From: Herbaspirillum rhizosphaerae
GTDB taxonomy: Bacteria; Pseudomonadota; Gammaproteobacteria; Burkholderiales; Burkholderiaceae_D
Length of the DNA stretch: 64,000 nucleotides
Direction: 5' to 3'
Assembly: GCF_001189965.1 (NCBI RefSeq)
Contig: NZ_LFLU01000004.1
Span: 186,001 to 250,000, forward strand
The first letter of the stretch is position 1. The number at the start of each line of letters is the position of its first letter. The position numbers and the translations under genes were made by a program. The notes beneath the pieces were generated by a model, which was not told where the DNA came from, did not search any database, and saw only the letters and a list, made by a program, of their open reading frames with translations. Of the stretch, positions 1 to 9,082 are shown piece by piece.

Positions 1-3000
1 TCCTGATAGCCGTTGGCGTTGCGGTCGTCGAACACCTTGCCGATGATGTCCGGGCAATCGAAGGTCGGATCCGGCACGATGCGCACAGTCGCCGTCGCCA
101 GCTGCGACAGCATCAGGTTGCCCGGATTGCTGAGCGCCCAGGCCTGATTGGTGTAGGAACCTTCGCCGACGCCGGAACCGACGGTCAGGATCAGGCGATA
201 GGTCTTCTTTTCCTTGGGCGCGAAGTTTTGCCTGGGCCAGGTCAGCAGACGGCCATTGACGACGGGTTCCGCCGCAGCGCCGTTCAGCGTCGCGCTGCCC
301 AGGCGGTATTTGAAGCCGGGCGGAATCTGATCGCGGATGTCGACACTGGCGATTGCTCCCGACAGCATATTGGTTGCCGTCACGGTGTAAGGCACCAGAT
401 CGCCGCGTGCAACGTTGACCAGCGGCGTGGTCTTGGTCACCAGTATCGTGCTGGTGTTGCCCGGATCAAGCGGAATATGGTTGTTGAGAATCGGCGCCGA
501 TACGCCGTTGGTGATATTGAAGCTGAAGTAGTACTGCGTGGTCGCAGCACCGCCCGCCACGATGCCGACGCAGGCCGCCGGATTGGCGGTCGGCACCGAC
601 ACGCCGGGTGCGGTGCCGCTGGCCTGCACGGCGGCAGGATTCGGAATCGCACCCACCACCGCAGTGCCGGTACAGGCCGGCATCGACGTCGACGGCGCAG
701 CCAGATAGCCCGGCGGCGACGTCACCGTGAGCGTATAGACGCCGCTCGGATACGCGTTTTGCAGCAGGAACTGATAAAAGCCATCGCTTCCCACGGTCTG
801 CGTTTGCAACGCCGTACCGCCGACCAACTGTACGCTCGGGTCAAAACCCGCCGGTCCGGTAATGCGGATGACGGCGCCCGCAACCGGCACGCGCGTCACC
901 GAATCGTAAATCACGCCGGACGGATCCAGCGGCAGGTTTTGCTCGATCACCTGGTCTACCGCGGCGATGGTGATATTGCTGATCACCCCGCCGGTGGCCG
1001 GGATGATGCCGCGGTTGCCGCCGGAGGTCGGCACGGCCGGGAGATGGTTGCCGTCTTTGTTAAACGTGATCGTGAAATTGGCGCCGGTCGGCAAACCGCT
1101 GGTTTCGTAACCCGGACAATGCAAATTATCGAACTGATAAAAACCGTTGGCGTCGGTGGTCACGGTGCAGATCGGCACACCGCCCTGCGACAACTGCACC
1201 GTCCAGCCGAACTGTCCCGTCGCACTGCCGTCGATAGGACGATTGCGCGAATGATCGCGGTCCAGATAGACGTAGCCGTTGACGATGGGCTGCATCACCG
1301 TCGCGGCGCTCAGTTCGCCGAAGTTATAGTTCGGCAATACGTCGCCGGCAATCACGACCACGTTGCGGATGACGTCGACGTTGCTCGACAAAACCGGCTT
1401 GCCCGATGACGCGACGCCAGGATTGCCGCTCGCGATCGTCGTACGGCCGTCCTTGTACAGCGACGGTTGGGTTTCGGTAATGACATAACCGGCCGCGTTG
1501 CTCGGCTGCAGATTGGCAAAGCTGTAGCTGCCGTCAGCGGCCGTCGTCGCGGCGACATTGACTGTGGCGCCATTGCTGTCGGTACCGCTCAGCACCACCG
1601 ACACGCCGGCGATGCCTGCCTCGCCTGCATCGACGACGCCGTTGTTGTTGGCATCGATATAGACCTTGCCGGAGACGACGCCGATCAGGATGGGAATTTC
1701 AGCGAAGTCGTTGTCCACCGAAATCGTATTGGCGCCGGTCAGATTGATCGCTGAAATGATCGAGGGCACGACACCCGTTGCGGTCGCCGTGCCGCCCGTC
1801 GAACCGGCTGTCGTGATGCCGTTGGTGGTGCGGGCCGGTTGCGTCGGCTCGGTGACGACATACGTGCCTTCGGCCAGGCCGGTGAAGGTGTAGCGGCCAT
1901 CCACGCCGGTGACGACGCTGCGCGGTGCAATCGCCACGCCGTTGATGTCGGTCCCGATCAGGGTCAGCGTGACGTTGGCGAGACCGCTATCGGTGCCGTT
2001 GAACAAGCCGTCGTTGTTGGCGTCGCCGAACACGCGTCCGGATACCTGGCGCCCGCTCGGGACTTCCGCGAAGTTATTGCCGGTGCTGCCGGTTGCCGGC
2101 GGCAACACGATATTGGCAATCACGCTCGGCGTCACCGTCACTGCGGTCGACGTGCCGGCTGTGCCGCTGTTGGCGACCGCACCGGCAATGGTGCGTCCGT
2201 TGACGGTGCCGACCGGCTGCGTCGGCTCGCGCACTGAATACGTTCCCGGAGCCAGGTTGGTGAAGCTGTAGGCGCCGGTGGCATCGGTGGTAGTGGTCGC
2301 CACCACCGCGTTGAGATTGTTGAGCAGTTCAATAGTGACGCCGGCGATGGCGGTATCCGCGAGATCCTGCACGCCGTTGTTGTCCTGATCCAGAAACACC
2401 TTGCCGCTGATTGATGACAAGACGACTTCAGCGAAGTTGTTGCCGTTCGACGATGTGACCTTGCCGGTGCCGTCCTTGAGCAGAACGATGTTGGCGATCC
2501 GGCTTGGTGTCGTGGCAATGCCGGTGGCGATGCCCGGCGTGCCGAACGCGGCGTTGGTCAGCGTGCCGGTGGTCGTGATGCCGTTGGTGGTGCCGGCCGG
2601 TTGCGCGGTTTCCGTCACGGTATAACTGCCGGCGGCAAGCCCGCTGAACACATAGTTGCCCAGCGCATCGGTAGTTGTCGTGACCGGCGTGATGGCGGCA
2701 TCGTCGCCGCCTCCCGCCACGCCGTTGGCGCCGTAGCTGGTGCCGGTAAGCGTGATCGATACCGACGGTAACGCGGTATCGGTGCCGAGTTCGAAGCTGC
2801 CGTTGGGAACGACGTTGTTGTCCTTGAACACCTTGCCTGTAATCGAGCCCAGCGGCGTGACGTCGAGGTTGGCCGACGCCGGTTGCACGTTGTTGCCGAT
2901 GCTGGTGGTCAGTGCGCCGCTGGCGATGAAATTGTTGTACGAACCCAGCACGCTGCCGGTCACGTCGACATTGATCGTGCAACCGCCTGCCGGAATGCTG

Positions 3001-6000
3001 GCGCCGTTGGCGTAAGTCACCGTACCGCTGCCGGCTGCCGCAGTCACGCTGGCCATGGTGCAGGTGCCGCCGAGATTGTTGGGCGTCGCCACGACCAGGT
3101 TGCCGGGCGAGGTCGGCAGCGTATCGACCAGCGCCGAGCTCAGTGTGACGGCGGAGGCGTTGGTGTTGCCGAGGACGATGGTCAGCGTCGATTTGTCGTT
3201 GGCGGCAATCGCCACCGGGTTGAATTGCTTGTTGACCGTCGGCGGATCGAGCAGGCTCAGCGTGGCGCTGGCCGGCGCGGTGTTGGTCACGCCTTGTGCA
3301 GTCGTCATGGCGCCGGCGGGAATGGTGTTGACATAGACGCCGCTGATATTGCTGACGACATCGAATTTGAGCGTACACGCAGCGCCGCCGGTGGCCGGCA
3401 AGGTAGCGCCGGTCAGCGTCACCGATGTGGCGGAGACCGGCGCCGACACCAGCGCCGCGCCGCAGTTGGTCGCCGAGGCGTTGGGCGTTTGCGCGACCAC
3501 GACATTGGCCGGCAGGACATCGGCCAGCACGGCGCCGGTCAACGCGACGTTGTTGCCGTTGCCAAGCGTGATCGTGACGGTGGACGGTATGCCCGGTCTG
3601 ACCGACGCAGGTGAAAACGTTTTGGCGACGGTGACGGGCTGGCGTACTTCCAGCGTTGCCGAACTGGCCACCGGATTCGAGACCGGGCTGCCGCCGACGA
3701 CGCCGGTGAAGTCGCCGACCTGGATCGTGTTGACGAAGCTGCCCGCCGCTGCCGCGACGACGTCGATTTCCACATCGCAGGTCGTCGACGTGCCGGTGGC
3801 CGCAGCCGCCAGCGTGCCGCCGCTGATGCTCAAGGTGGTCGCTGTCGGCGCGGTGACGACTGCGCCGGTACAGGTCGTGGATGGATTGGCGCTCGCCGGC
3901 ACCGTGATGCCGGAGGGGAAGTTGTCGACTGCGCTCAGGTTGGTCAGTGCGATGGAGCCAGGATTGATGAAGGTCAGGCGCAGGCGCGTGCGGTCGCCCG
4001 GCTTGGTGACCGCCGGATTGAAGCTCTTGATGACGCCGATGTTGCCGCCGGCGGCAAGACTGGAAACCGTGGCAGTCGTGTTGCTGATGCCCTGGCTGGT
4101 CGTCACGGCGCCGATGGGAATCGTATCTTGCACCGTGCCGGACGTATTGAGCGTGACGTTGGCGGTGATGACGCATGAGCCGCTGGCCGGGATCGATGCG
4201 TTCGACAGATTCACCGTCGTGCCGCCGGCCACGCCGGTGACGATGCCGCCGGCGCAGGTGGTCGCCAGATTCGGCGCAGCCGCCAGCCGCATTCCGGTCA
4301 AAGCGCCGCCAGAGGTGCCGTCGACGGTGAAATAATTGGGCAGCGTGAGATTGCTTACCGCCAGCGTGCCGTTGTTGATGGTGACCGTCAGGACACTGGC
4401 AGCGCCCGGCGCAGGGAGATTGTTCGGCGTGATGTTGTTGGTGACGATGACCGAACCGCCGGTCGTATTGTTCAAGGTTGCCGTCACCGGCAACACGTTG
4501 CGCACACCGCCGGTGGCCGTCACATCGCCCACGGCGAGCGTGTTGGTCCAGTTGCCGCCGCCGGTCGCCACGATATCGAACAGGAAATCGCAAGCGCCAT
4601 GCGCCTGCAGCACCACGCCGCTGATCGAAGCGGAGTTCGCACCCGCCGTCGCCGTAATGACCGGCGTCCCGCCGCAGGTGTTGTAGGCATTGGACGGCGT
4701 CGCCACCACCATGCCAGCAGGGAAAGTGTCGACCGCACTGACGTTGTTGAGCGTGCCGATGTCGACGTTGCTCAGGTTGATGCGCACCGTGGACTTGCCG
4801 CCGGAACGGATCGTGTTCGGTGAAAACACCTTGCTGCTGCTGAGCGCCGAGGTGTAGGTCAGACTGGCATTCACGGGTCCCGGGCTGCTGATGGCGGCAG
4901 ACGTGCCGTCGGCGTAGCTTTGCGTGCCGCTCAGCGCGCCGGCCGGCAAGGTGTTGACGTAACTACCGGCCGGACCGATCACCTTGACCTGTACCTGGCA
5001 GGTGCCGAAAGCGCCGGTGCCGTTGGTGGCCCGCGCGGGAATGGTCGCGCCGCTCATCGTGATGCTGGTGCCGCCCGGCGTCGCCGTCAGGGTGGCGCCG
5101 GCGCAGGTGGTCGACGCGCTGGCAGGATTGGCGATCACCACTTGCTGCGCGCCGGTGCCGGGAAGATTGTCGGTGAAGCCGGCGTTGGTGATGGCCTGCG
5201 CGGTGATGTTGGTCAGCGTCAGCGTGAGCAGCGACACGGTGCCCTCGCCTGCCGTCGCCGGATTGAAATTCTTGGCGATGGTGATGCCGGAATTGGTGGT
5301 CGAGACAGCGGCGTTGGAAGCGCCAGTGTTTTTAATCGTGCCGGTGCCGACGCTATTGGCGGGAATCGTATTGTTGAGCGTCACGTTGATGCCGGAGCCC
5401 TTCGGCGCCATGGCCCAGAACGTGACGGTACAGACCGCAGCATCGGCGCCGGTGCCGGCAGGCACTGTCGTGATCGTAAATTGCGGATTGGTCTGCGACG
5501 CAGGCAAAGCAGGAATGTTGCTCGACAGGCCGACGCATCCGGCGCCCGACAAGGCCGGCGGCGCCGGCAAGGTCGGCAAGGCAAACACGCCCGCCGGCAA
5601 GGGGTCGCTCAGCACCACATTGCTCAGGCTTTGCGCCGAATAATTGCTGATGCGGACGGTGTACTGAATCGGATTGCCCGGCGCGACAATGGTCGGGCTG
5701 ACATCCTTGTTGACTAGCAGTTGATCCACCACGGTCACACTGGCCGCGGTCTGCTGGCTGATGATGGTGTTGTCGGTGGCGGTGACGGCGCCCTCCGCGA
5801 TGGTGTTGGTGAACGTCTGCGGTTGTCCCGGTGTTTGCAAGCTTCCGGTAAAGGGCACGCTGATCTGGCAGTTTCCGCCTGCGACCATGGTCCCGCCGCT
5901 CATGGTGAAACCGGTGGCGGTGCCGTTGACCACGATCGTGCCGCCGCAGGTGTTGGTGGGCGTACCGGTAATTTTCAGGCCGTAGCCGGCGTTGCCGATG

Positions 6001-7166
6001 CCGTCGATCAAGCTGTCCGGCAGGCTGGTCAGCGTGAGCGGCGAGAGACCGTCGTTGTCCAGCGTGATTTCCATCGTCGACGGCTGACCGGCGCTGACGG
6101 TGCCGAGGACGAAGCGCTTGAACACGCGCAGTACGGAATTGATGTTGAGGTTGGCGGTCGCGTCGCCGCCGGGGACGAGTCCACGCTTGTTGCCGAAATC
6201 GCTGTTGCGGTCGATACGGTTTTGCACCGTGTTGCTGTAGACGCCATTGGTGCTGGTGCCGACCACATCCACCGACAGCGTGCACGATCCGCCGGCGGCC
6301 ACCGTGCCGCCCGATGCCGTCAGGGTGGTCGTCCCTGCCGCCGGTGCGAACGCCGGCGCGACGCCGGCGCCGGTACAGCTTGCCGCCGCATTCGGCGTGG
6401 CCGCGACTTCGAGGCCTGCCGGCAAGGCATCGCGCAAGGCATAGGCCGGCGTATCGCCGGCACCGTTGAGCGGCAGGTTGACGGTGCCGCTGCCGTTGGC
6501 GATGACCATGCTCAGCCGCACGGTCTTGCCGCGCACCACCGTCCCTGCGGAGAAGCTCTTGCTGATCGTCGGCAACGCCATATCGTTGACGGTGATCGAT
6601 TGCTGGGCCGCGCTGATGTTATCGACAGCACCGGTGTTGTCGGCGCCGCTCACCGTATGGGCGGCGATGGTATTGACGAACGCGCTGTTGCGCACCAGCG
6701 AAGTCACTTCCACATCGATGTCGCACTCGCCGCTGTTGCCGCCCGACAGCGCCGCCGGCACCGTCCCGCCGGCAAAGCTGATTGTGTTGCCGCCCAAAGG
6801 CGCAGTCACCAGGCTTAACGGGAGCGTGCTTGTCACGCCGCTGCCATCGACACAGGTGATCGCCTTGACGCCGACGCCTGCAACTTTGATCTGCGACGGC
6901 ATGGTATCGGTGAAACTGACGCCTGTCACAGCCGCCAAAGGATTGCTATTGGTCAGCGTAATCCGGAATGCCGTCACGTCGCCCGGATTGATCGGGTTGG
7001 AATAGGTCGGCGTGATGTTCATCGATACATCCAGCGCGGCCTGCGCCTGTCCCGCGGCAGTCAGCGAGACGCAGGCGAAAATAAGCGACGCTGCGGCGCA
7101 GAGGGGACGGTCGACAACAGACGCGACGAAACCGACGAATCGGCCGAAGAAGGACAAACGGCGCAT
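1..7166 (-). CDS. Giant secreted DUF11-like / SdrD B-like repeat protein (C-terminus missing)
   Basis: Reading the minus strand from the ATG at 7166 gives an open frame to the left edge (at least 2388 codons). I read the codons through most of the frame and met no stop. It starts MRRLSFFGRFVG, with a hydrophobic signal-like stretch ending near AAGQAQA (about residue 45). About ten repeats of 130-160 residues follow (roughly 7050 to 2900). Each has the pattern K-x-F-x-P-x-x-I...G...S-x-L-T-I-T-L-x-N and two Cys, ending in V-x-N-T-I, which is typical of DUF11/DUF7933 Ig-like repeats. From about 2870 to 1260 come SdrD B-like units with calcium-loop motifs such as GKVFLDQDNNGVQD. Another DUF11-like domain lies near 640-200, and GKVFDDRNANGYQ is the last thing seen. 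Related proteins often end in an outer-membrane or OmpA-like part; that end is not in the window. Adhesin or cell-surface role is inference. Extreme length and near-exclusive GC3 are notable. Confidence 0.85.
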   Translation of the reverse strand, partial: MRRLSFFGRFVGFVASVVDRPLCAAASLIFACVSLTAAGQAQAALDVSMNITPTYSNPINPGDVTAFRITLTNSNPLAAVTGVSFTDTMPSQIKVAGVGVKAITCVDGSGVTSTLPLSLVTAPLGGNTISFAGGTVPAALSGGNSGECDIDVEVTSLVRNSAFVNTIAAHTVSGADNTGAVDNISAAQQSITVNDMALPTISKSFSAGTVVRGKTVRLSMVIANGSGTVNLPLNGAGDTPAYALRDALPAGLEVAATPNAAASCTGAGVAPAFAPAAGTTTLTASGGTVAAGGSCTLSVDVVGTSTNGVYSNTVQNRIDRNSDFGNKRGLVPGGDATANLNINSVLRVFKRFVLGTVSAGQPSTMEITLDNDGLSPLTLTSLPDSLIDGIGNAGYGLKITGTPTNTCGGTIVVNGTATGFTMSGGTMVAGGNCQISVPFTGSLQTPGQPQTFTNTIAEGAVTATDNTIISQQTAASVTVVDQLLVNKDVSPTIVAPGNPIQYTVRISNYSAQSLSNVVLSDPLPAGVFALPTLPAPPALSGAGCVGLSSNIPALPASQTNPQFTITTVPAGTGADAAVCTVTFWAMAPKGSGINVTLNNTIPANSVGTGTIKNTGASNAAVSTTNSGITIAKNFNPATAGEGTVSLLTLTLTNITAQAITNAGFTDNLPGTGAQQVVIANPASASTTCAGATLTATPGGTSITMSGATIPARATNGTGAFGTCQVQVKVIGPAGSYVNTLPAGALSGTQSYADGTSAAISSPGPVNASLTYTSALSSSKVFSPNTIRSGGKSTVRINLSNVDIGTLNNVSAVDTFPAGMVVATPSNAYNTCGGTPVITATAGANSASISGVVLQAHGACDFLFDIVATGGGNWTNTLAVGDVTATGGVRNVLPVTATLNNTTGGSVIVTNNITPNNLPAPGAASVLTVTINNGTLAVSNLTLPNYFTVDGTSGGALTGMRLAAAPNLATTCAGGIVTGVAGGTTVNLSNASIPASGSCVITANVTLNTSGTVQDTIPIGAVTTSQGISNTTATVSSLAAGGNIGVIKSFNPAVTKPGDRTRLRLTFINPGSIALTNLSAVDNFPSGITVPASANPSTTCTGAVVTAPTATTLSISGGTLAAAATGTSTTCDVEIDVVAAAAGSFVNTIQVGDFTGVVGGSPVSNPVASSATLEVRQPVTVAKTFSPASVRPGIPSTVTITLGNGNNVALTGAVLADVLPANVVVAQTPNASATNCGAALVSAPVSATSVTLTGATLPATGGAACTLKFDVVSNISGVYVNTIPAGAMTTAQGVTNTAPASATLSLLDPPTVNKQFNPVAIAANDKSTLTIVLGNTNASAVTLSSALVDTLPTSPGNLVVATPNNLGGTCTMASVTAAAGSGTVTYANGASIPAGGCTINVDVTGSVLGSYNNFIASGALTTSIGNNVQPASANLDVTPLGSITGKVFKDNNVVPNGSFELGTDTALPSVSITLTGTSYGANGVAGGGDDAAITPVTTTTDALGNYVFSGLAAGSYTVTETAQPAGTTNGITTTGTLTNAAFGTPGIATGIATTPSRIANIVLLKDGTGKVTSSNGNNFAEVVLSSISGKVFLDQDNNGVQDLADTAIAGVTIELLNNLNAVVATTTTDATGAYSFTNLAPGTYSVREPTQPVGTVNGRTIAGAVANSGTAGTSTAVTVTPSVIANIVLPPATGSTGNNFAEVPSGRQVSGRVFGDANNDGLFNGTDSGLANVTLTLIGTDINGVAIAPRSVVTGVDGRYTFTGLAEGTYVVTEPTQPARTTNGITTAGSTGGTATATGVVPSIISAINLTGANTISVDNDFAEIPILIGVVSGKVYIDANNNGVVDAGEAGIAGVSVVLSGTDSNGATVNVAATTAADGSYSFANLQPSNAAGYVITETQPSLYKDGRTTIASGNPGVASSGKPVLSSNVDVIRNVVVIAGDVLPNYNFGELSAATVMQPIVNGYVYLDRDHSRNRPIDGSATGQFGWTVQLSQGGVPICTVTTDANGFYQFDNLHCPGYETSGLPTGANFTITFNKDGNHLPAVPTSGGNRGIIPATGGVISNITIAAVDQVIEQNLPLDPSGVIYDSVTRVPVAGAVIRITGPAGFDPSVQLVGGTALQTQTVGSDGFYQFLLQNAYPSGVYTLTVTSPPGYLAAPSTSMPACTGTAVVGAIPNPAAVQASGTAPGVSVPTANPAACVGIVAGGAATTQYYFSFNITNGVSAPILNNHIPLDPGNTSTILVTKTTPLVNVARGDLVPYTVTATNMLSGAIASVDIRDQIPPGFKYRLGSATLNGAAAEPVVNGRLLTWPRQNFAPKEKKTYRLILTVGSGVGEGSYTNQAWALSNPGNLMLSQLATATVRIVPDPTFDCPDIIGKVFDDRNANGYQ

Positions 7167-7455
7167 GACAAACTTGATCTTTTATTATTGATTAAATAGA
7201 CTGCAAACATCCCCCCGGTGAATCAGCTCACCGGTCCCTGGCAGCAGCCCGCAAGGTTTCCGCATTACCTGCAAACATTTCCGAACGCCGGGATTCTGAT
7301 AGAAATTCCGCAGATTTTTCTGACAAGTTCCGACCGCTCCTGACAACTTCTGACAAATCCTGACGCGCCTTCACGTACTTTCTTGCACAGTGGTAATATC
7401 CATCCCCAAATAAAGAGAAAACGCCGGAGACATTTAGGAGCTCAGGGGTAGGGAT
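7167..7455. promoter_or_regulatory. Divergent control region between the giant repeat gene and the response regulator
   Basis: This 289-bp AT-richer gap lies between two divergent starts (7166 minus, 7456 plus) and must hold both promoters. Seen in it: a 7-bp inverted repeat CCGGTGA/TCACCGG with a 6-nt spacer at 7215-7234 (in the leader of the minus gene), the 10-bp phased repeats at 7321-7370, and a TAATAT at 7394-7399 that could be a -10 box for the plus gene but has no good -35, which fits an activator-dependent promoter. No well-placed Shine-Dalgarno is obvious for the giant gene. Confidence 0.5.
7321..7370 (+). repeat. Five helically phased 10-bp direct repeats (TGACAANTTC-like)
   Basis: Five consecutive 10-mers start at 7321, 7331, 7341, 7351 and 7361: TGACAAGTTC, CGACCGCTCC, TGACAACTTC, TGACAAATCC and TGACGCGCCT. 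Four begin TGAC, and the period is exactly one helical turn. The array ends about 24 bp before a TAATAT and 85 bp before the regulator start, which is a good place for an activator such as an OmpR-family dimer array. Which protein binds is inference; the regulator encoded just downstream is the obvious candidate. Confidence 0.55.
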
Positions 7456-8118
7456 ATGGCGAGGGTATTGCTGCTGGAAGACGAGGCCGATCTGCGTGCG
7501 GAAGTGGCCGACTTTCTCCATAGCGAAGGACATCAGGTACTGGAAGCCGGCAACGTGGCGGAATTTTGCCCTCAGATCGACATGGCGGACATCGCCATCA
7601 TCGATGTCGGCCTGCCCGACGGCGACGGCTTCGATGTCGCAGAAGTCCTGCGCAAATCCCACCCGCAAATCGGCACCATCATGCTGACTGCGCGCGGCAG
7701 CATCGACGACAAGATCAAGGGTTTAAAAAGAGGCGCCGATCAATATCTGATCAAGCCGGTACGCCTGAGCGAACTGTCGGCTTACGTCGCCGCCATCGGA
7801 CGCCGCGTCGCGCGCACGACCTGGCAACTGAATCTGATCGAACGCTGCCTGCACGCCCCCGGCGGCCACTCGGAAAACATGAGCGCCCTGGAGATGACGC
7901 TGCTGGAACTGCTGGCGCGCAATGCCGGCCAGGTGGTGCATCGCCCCGCTATCGCCAAGGCTTTCGGCACCAATTGGATCGATTACGACGAACGCCATCT
8001 CGATCAGTTGGTCAGCCGGCTGCGCCGCCGCTGGCAAAACCACACCGGCGAAAAACTCCCGCTGCGCACCGAACACGGCCAGGGCTACAGCTTTTGCGTC
8101 GACATCGAGGTGCTCTGA
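7456..8118 (+). CDS. OmpR-family response regulator (orphan)
   Basis: 220 residues. The N-terminal receiver domain (about 1-115) has the acidic pair E8-D9, phospho-acceptor D50 in IIDVGLPDGDG, T78 and K100 in IKP, so all phosphotransfer residues are present. The C-terminal part (about 125-216) is a winged helix ending in an LRTEHGQGYSF segment typical of OmpR/PhoB DNA-binding domains. It starts at an ATG after a purine-rich AGGGGTAGGGAT. No histidine kinase gene is adjacent, so it is an orphan. Its closest neighbours are the divergent giant repeat protein and a downstream Gly-rich secreted protein; regulating one of these is inference. It may act on the phased repeats just upstream. Confidence 0.9.
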   Translation: MARVLLLEDEADLRAEVADFLHSEGHQVLEAGNVAEFCPQIDMADIAIIDVGLPDGDGFDVAEVLRKSHPQIGTIMLTARGSIDDKIKGLKRGADQYLIKPVRLSELSAYVAAIGRRVARTTWQLNLIERCLHAPGGHSENMSALEMTLLELLARNAGQVVHRPAIAKAFGTNWIDYDERHLDQLVSRLRRRWQNHTGEKLPLRTEHGQGYSFCVDIEVL

Positions 8119-8307
8119 CGACAACCGGCGCGTTGCACCGCCATCGCTTCCCCTCGCACGCTCCCGATATCCTCGCTCTCCCACACGCCATGGTCGCACT
8201 GTCCGACGCCATGTCGCGGCGGCTTCCGACTGCCGCGGCGATGAGATGGGAATAGGCTCTGAAGACGTCGCCCACTTCGGTGTCGACCCTACGTCCAGGA
8301 GCAGACA

Positions 8308-8718
8308 ATGAAACAAAAATTGATCGCCATCATCGCAGTGGCCACATTCAGCACCGGCGCTTATGCGCAAACCACAAACCAATCGGGTAGCGGCGTGAAC
8401 AGCGGCCTCAGCGGAAGCGGCAGCGCAAACGTCACAGGCAATGCAAACAGTACTGGCGCCACCAACGGCGCCATGAACCAGTCCGGCAGCAAGGGCAAGT
8501 CGAAATCGAATACCAGCGGCCAGCGTTCCAATCAAAGCACCGGCACAGGCGGCGCCAACGGCATGACTGCGCCGGGCGGTTCCAACAGCGGATCGGCGGG
8601 CGCGAATGCCGGGCTTGGCGGCAACGTCGGCGCAGGCGTGGGCGTGGGTGGCGCCGGTGTGGGCCTAGGCGTCGGCGGAAACGCGGGTGCAGGCGCTGGC
8701 GCTGGCGGAAGCCGCTGA
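8308..8718 (+). CDS. Gly/Ser/Asn-rich secreted protein of unknown function
   Basis: 136 residues with a clear Sec signal peptide (MKQKLIAIIAVATFSTGAYA, cleavage after residue 20), then a mature part with almost no hydrophobic residues beyond Gly and Ala: repeated Asn/Ser/Gly/Thr, a short basic patch KGKSKS, and a GxGxGVGxGGAGVGLGVGG tail. There are no Cys or aromatic residues apart from Tyr19 in the signal. A strong SD (CAGGAG) sits 6-7 nt before the ATG, and a terminator follows at 8832. This looks like an intrinsically disordered surface or matrix protein. I recognise no family. It is 189 bp downstream of the response regulator, so co-regulation is possible. Confidence 0.7.
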   Translation: MKQKLIAIIAVATFSTGAYAQTTNQSGSGVNSGLSGSGSANVTGNANSTGATNGAMNQSGSKGKSKSNTSGQRSNQSTGTGGANGMTAPGGSNSGSAGANAGLGGNVGAGVGVGGAGVGLGVGGNAGAGAGAGGSR

Positions 8719-8831
8719 TAGCGCCTGTCGTCCCGCCTGATTCCCGTTCAGGCTCCTTACGCTCTGCAGCATCGGTGATGCAGATGCTGCAGAGATAATT
8801 GATAGCGCTTCCTGAATCTGCCTTGCCATAG

Positions 8832-8861
8832 AAAGGGCCTGTTTCCGAACAGGCCCTTTTG
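8832..8861 (+). terminator. Intrinsic terminator after the Gly-rich gene
   Basis: A near-perfect stem AAAGGGCCTGTT / AACAGGCCCTTT with a short loop, followed by TTTT, 115 bp after the stop of the Gly-rich gene. Confidence 0.8.
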
Positions 8862-9082
8862 CATGAGGCTCTCAAAAAATGCGCTCCACGAACCGCTTCG
8901 CAATATTGGCAAAGTAGAAATTCTTTCGCCGGTTTTGATATTGGCCTTCAGTTTTTTTTCATTATTCCGGATCCCTCGCCGGTGCTAGCATCCCCTCCAG
9001 TCCAATAGCCGCGATCCCGGCGCGCCAAATGATTTGCCGCGCCGCGCAGGCACAAGAACGAAAAAACAGGAACGAGAGACGC

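Noticed and set aside
2428-4593. A 721-codon minus-strand frame in the giant repeat gene
   Set aside because: It is rich in Arg, His and Gln and out of frame with the DUF11-like repeat reading; the repeat frame is the real one.
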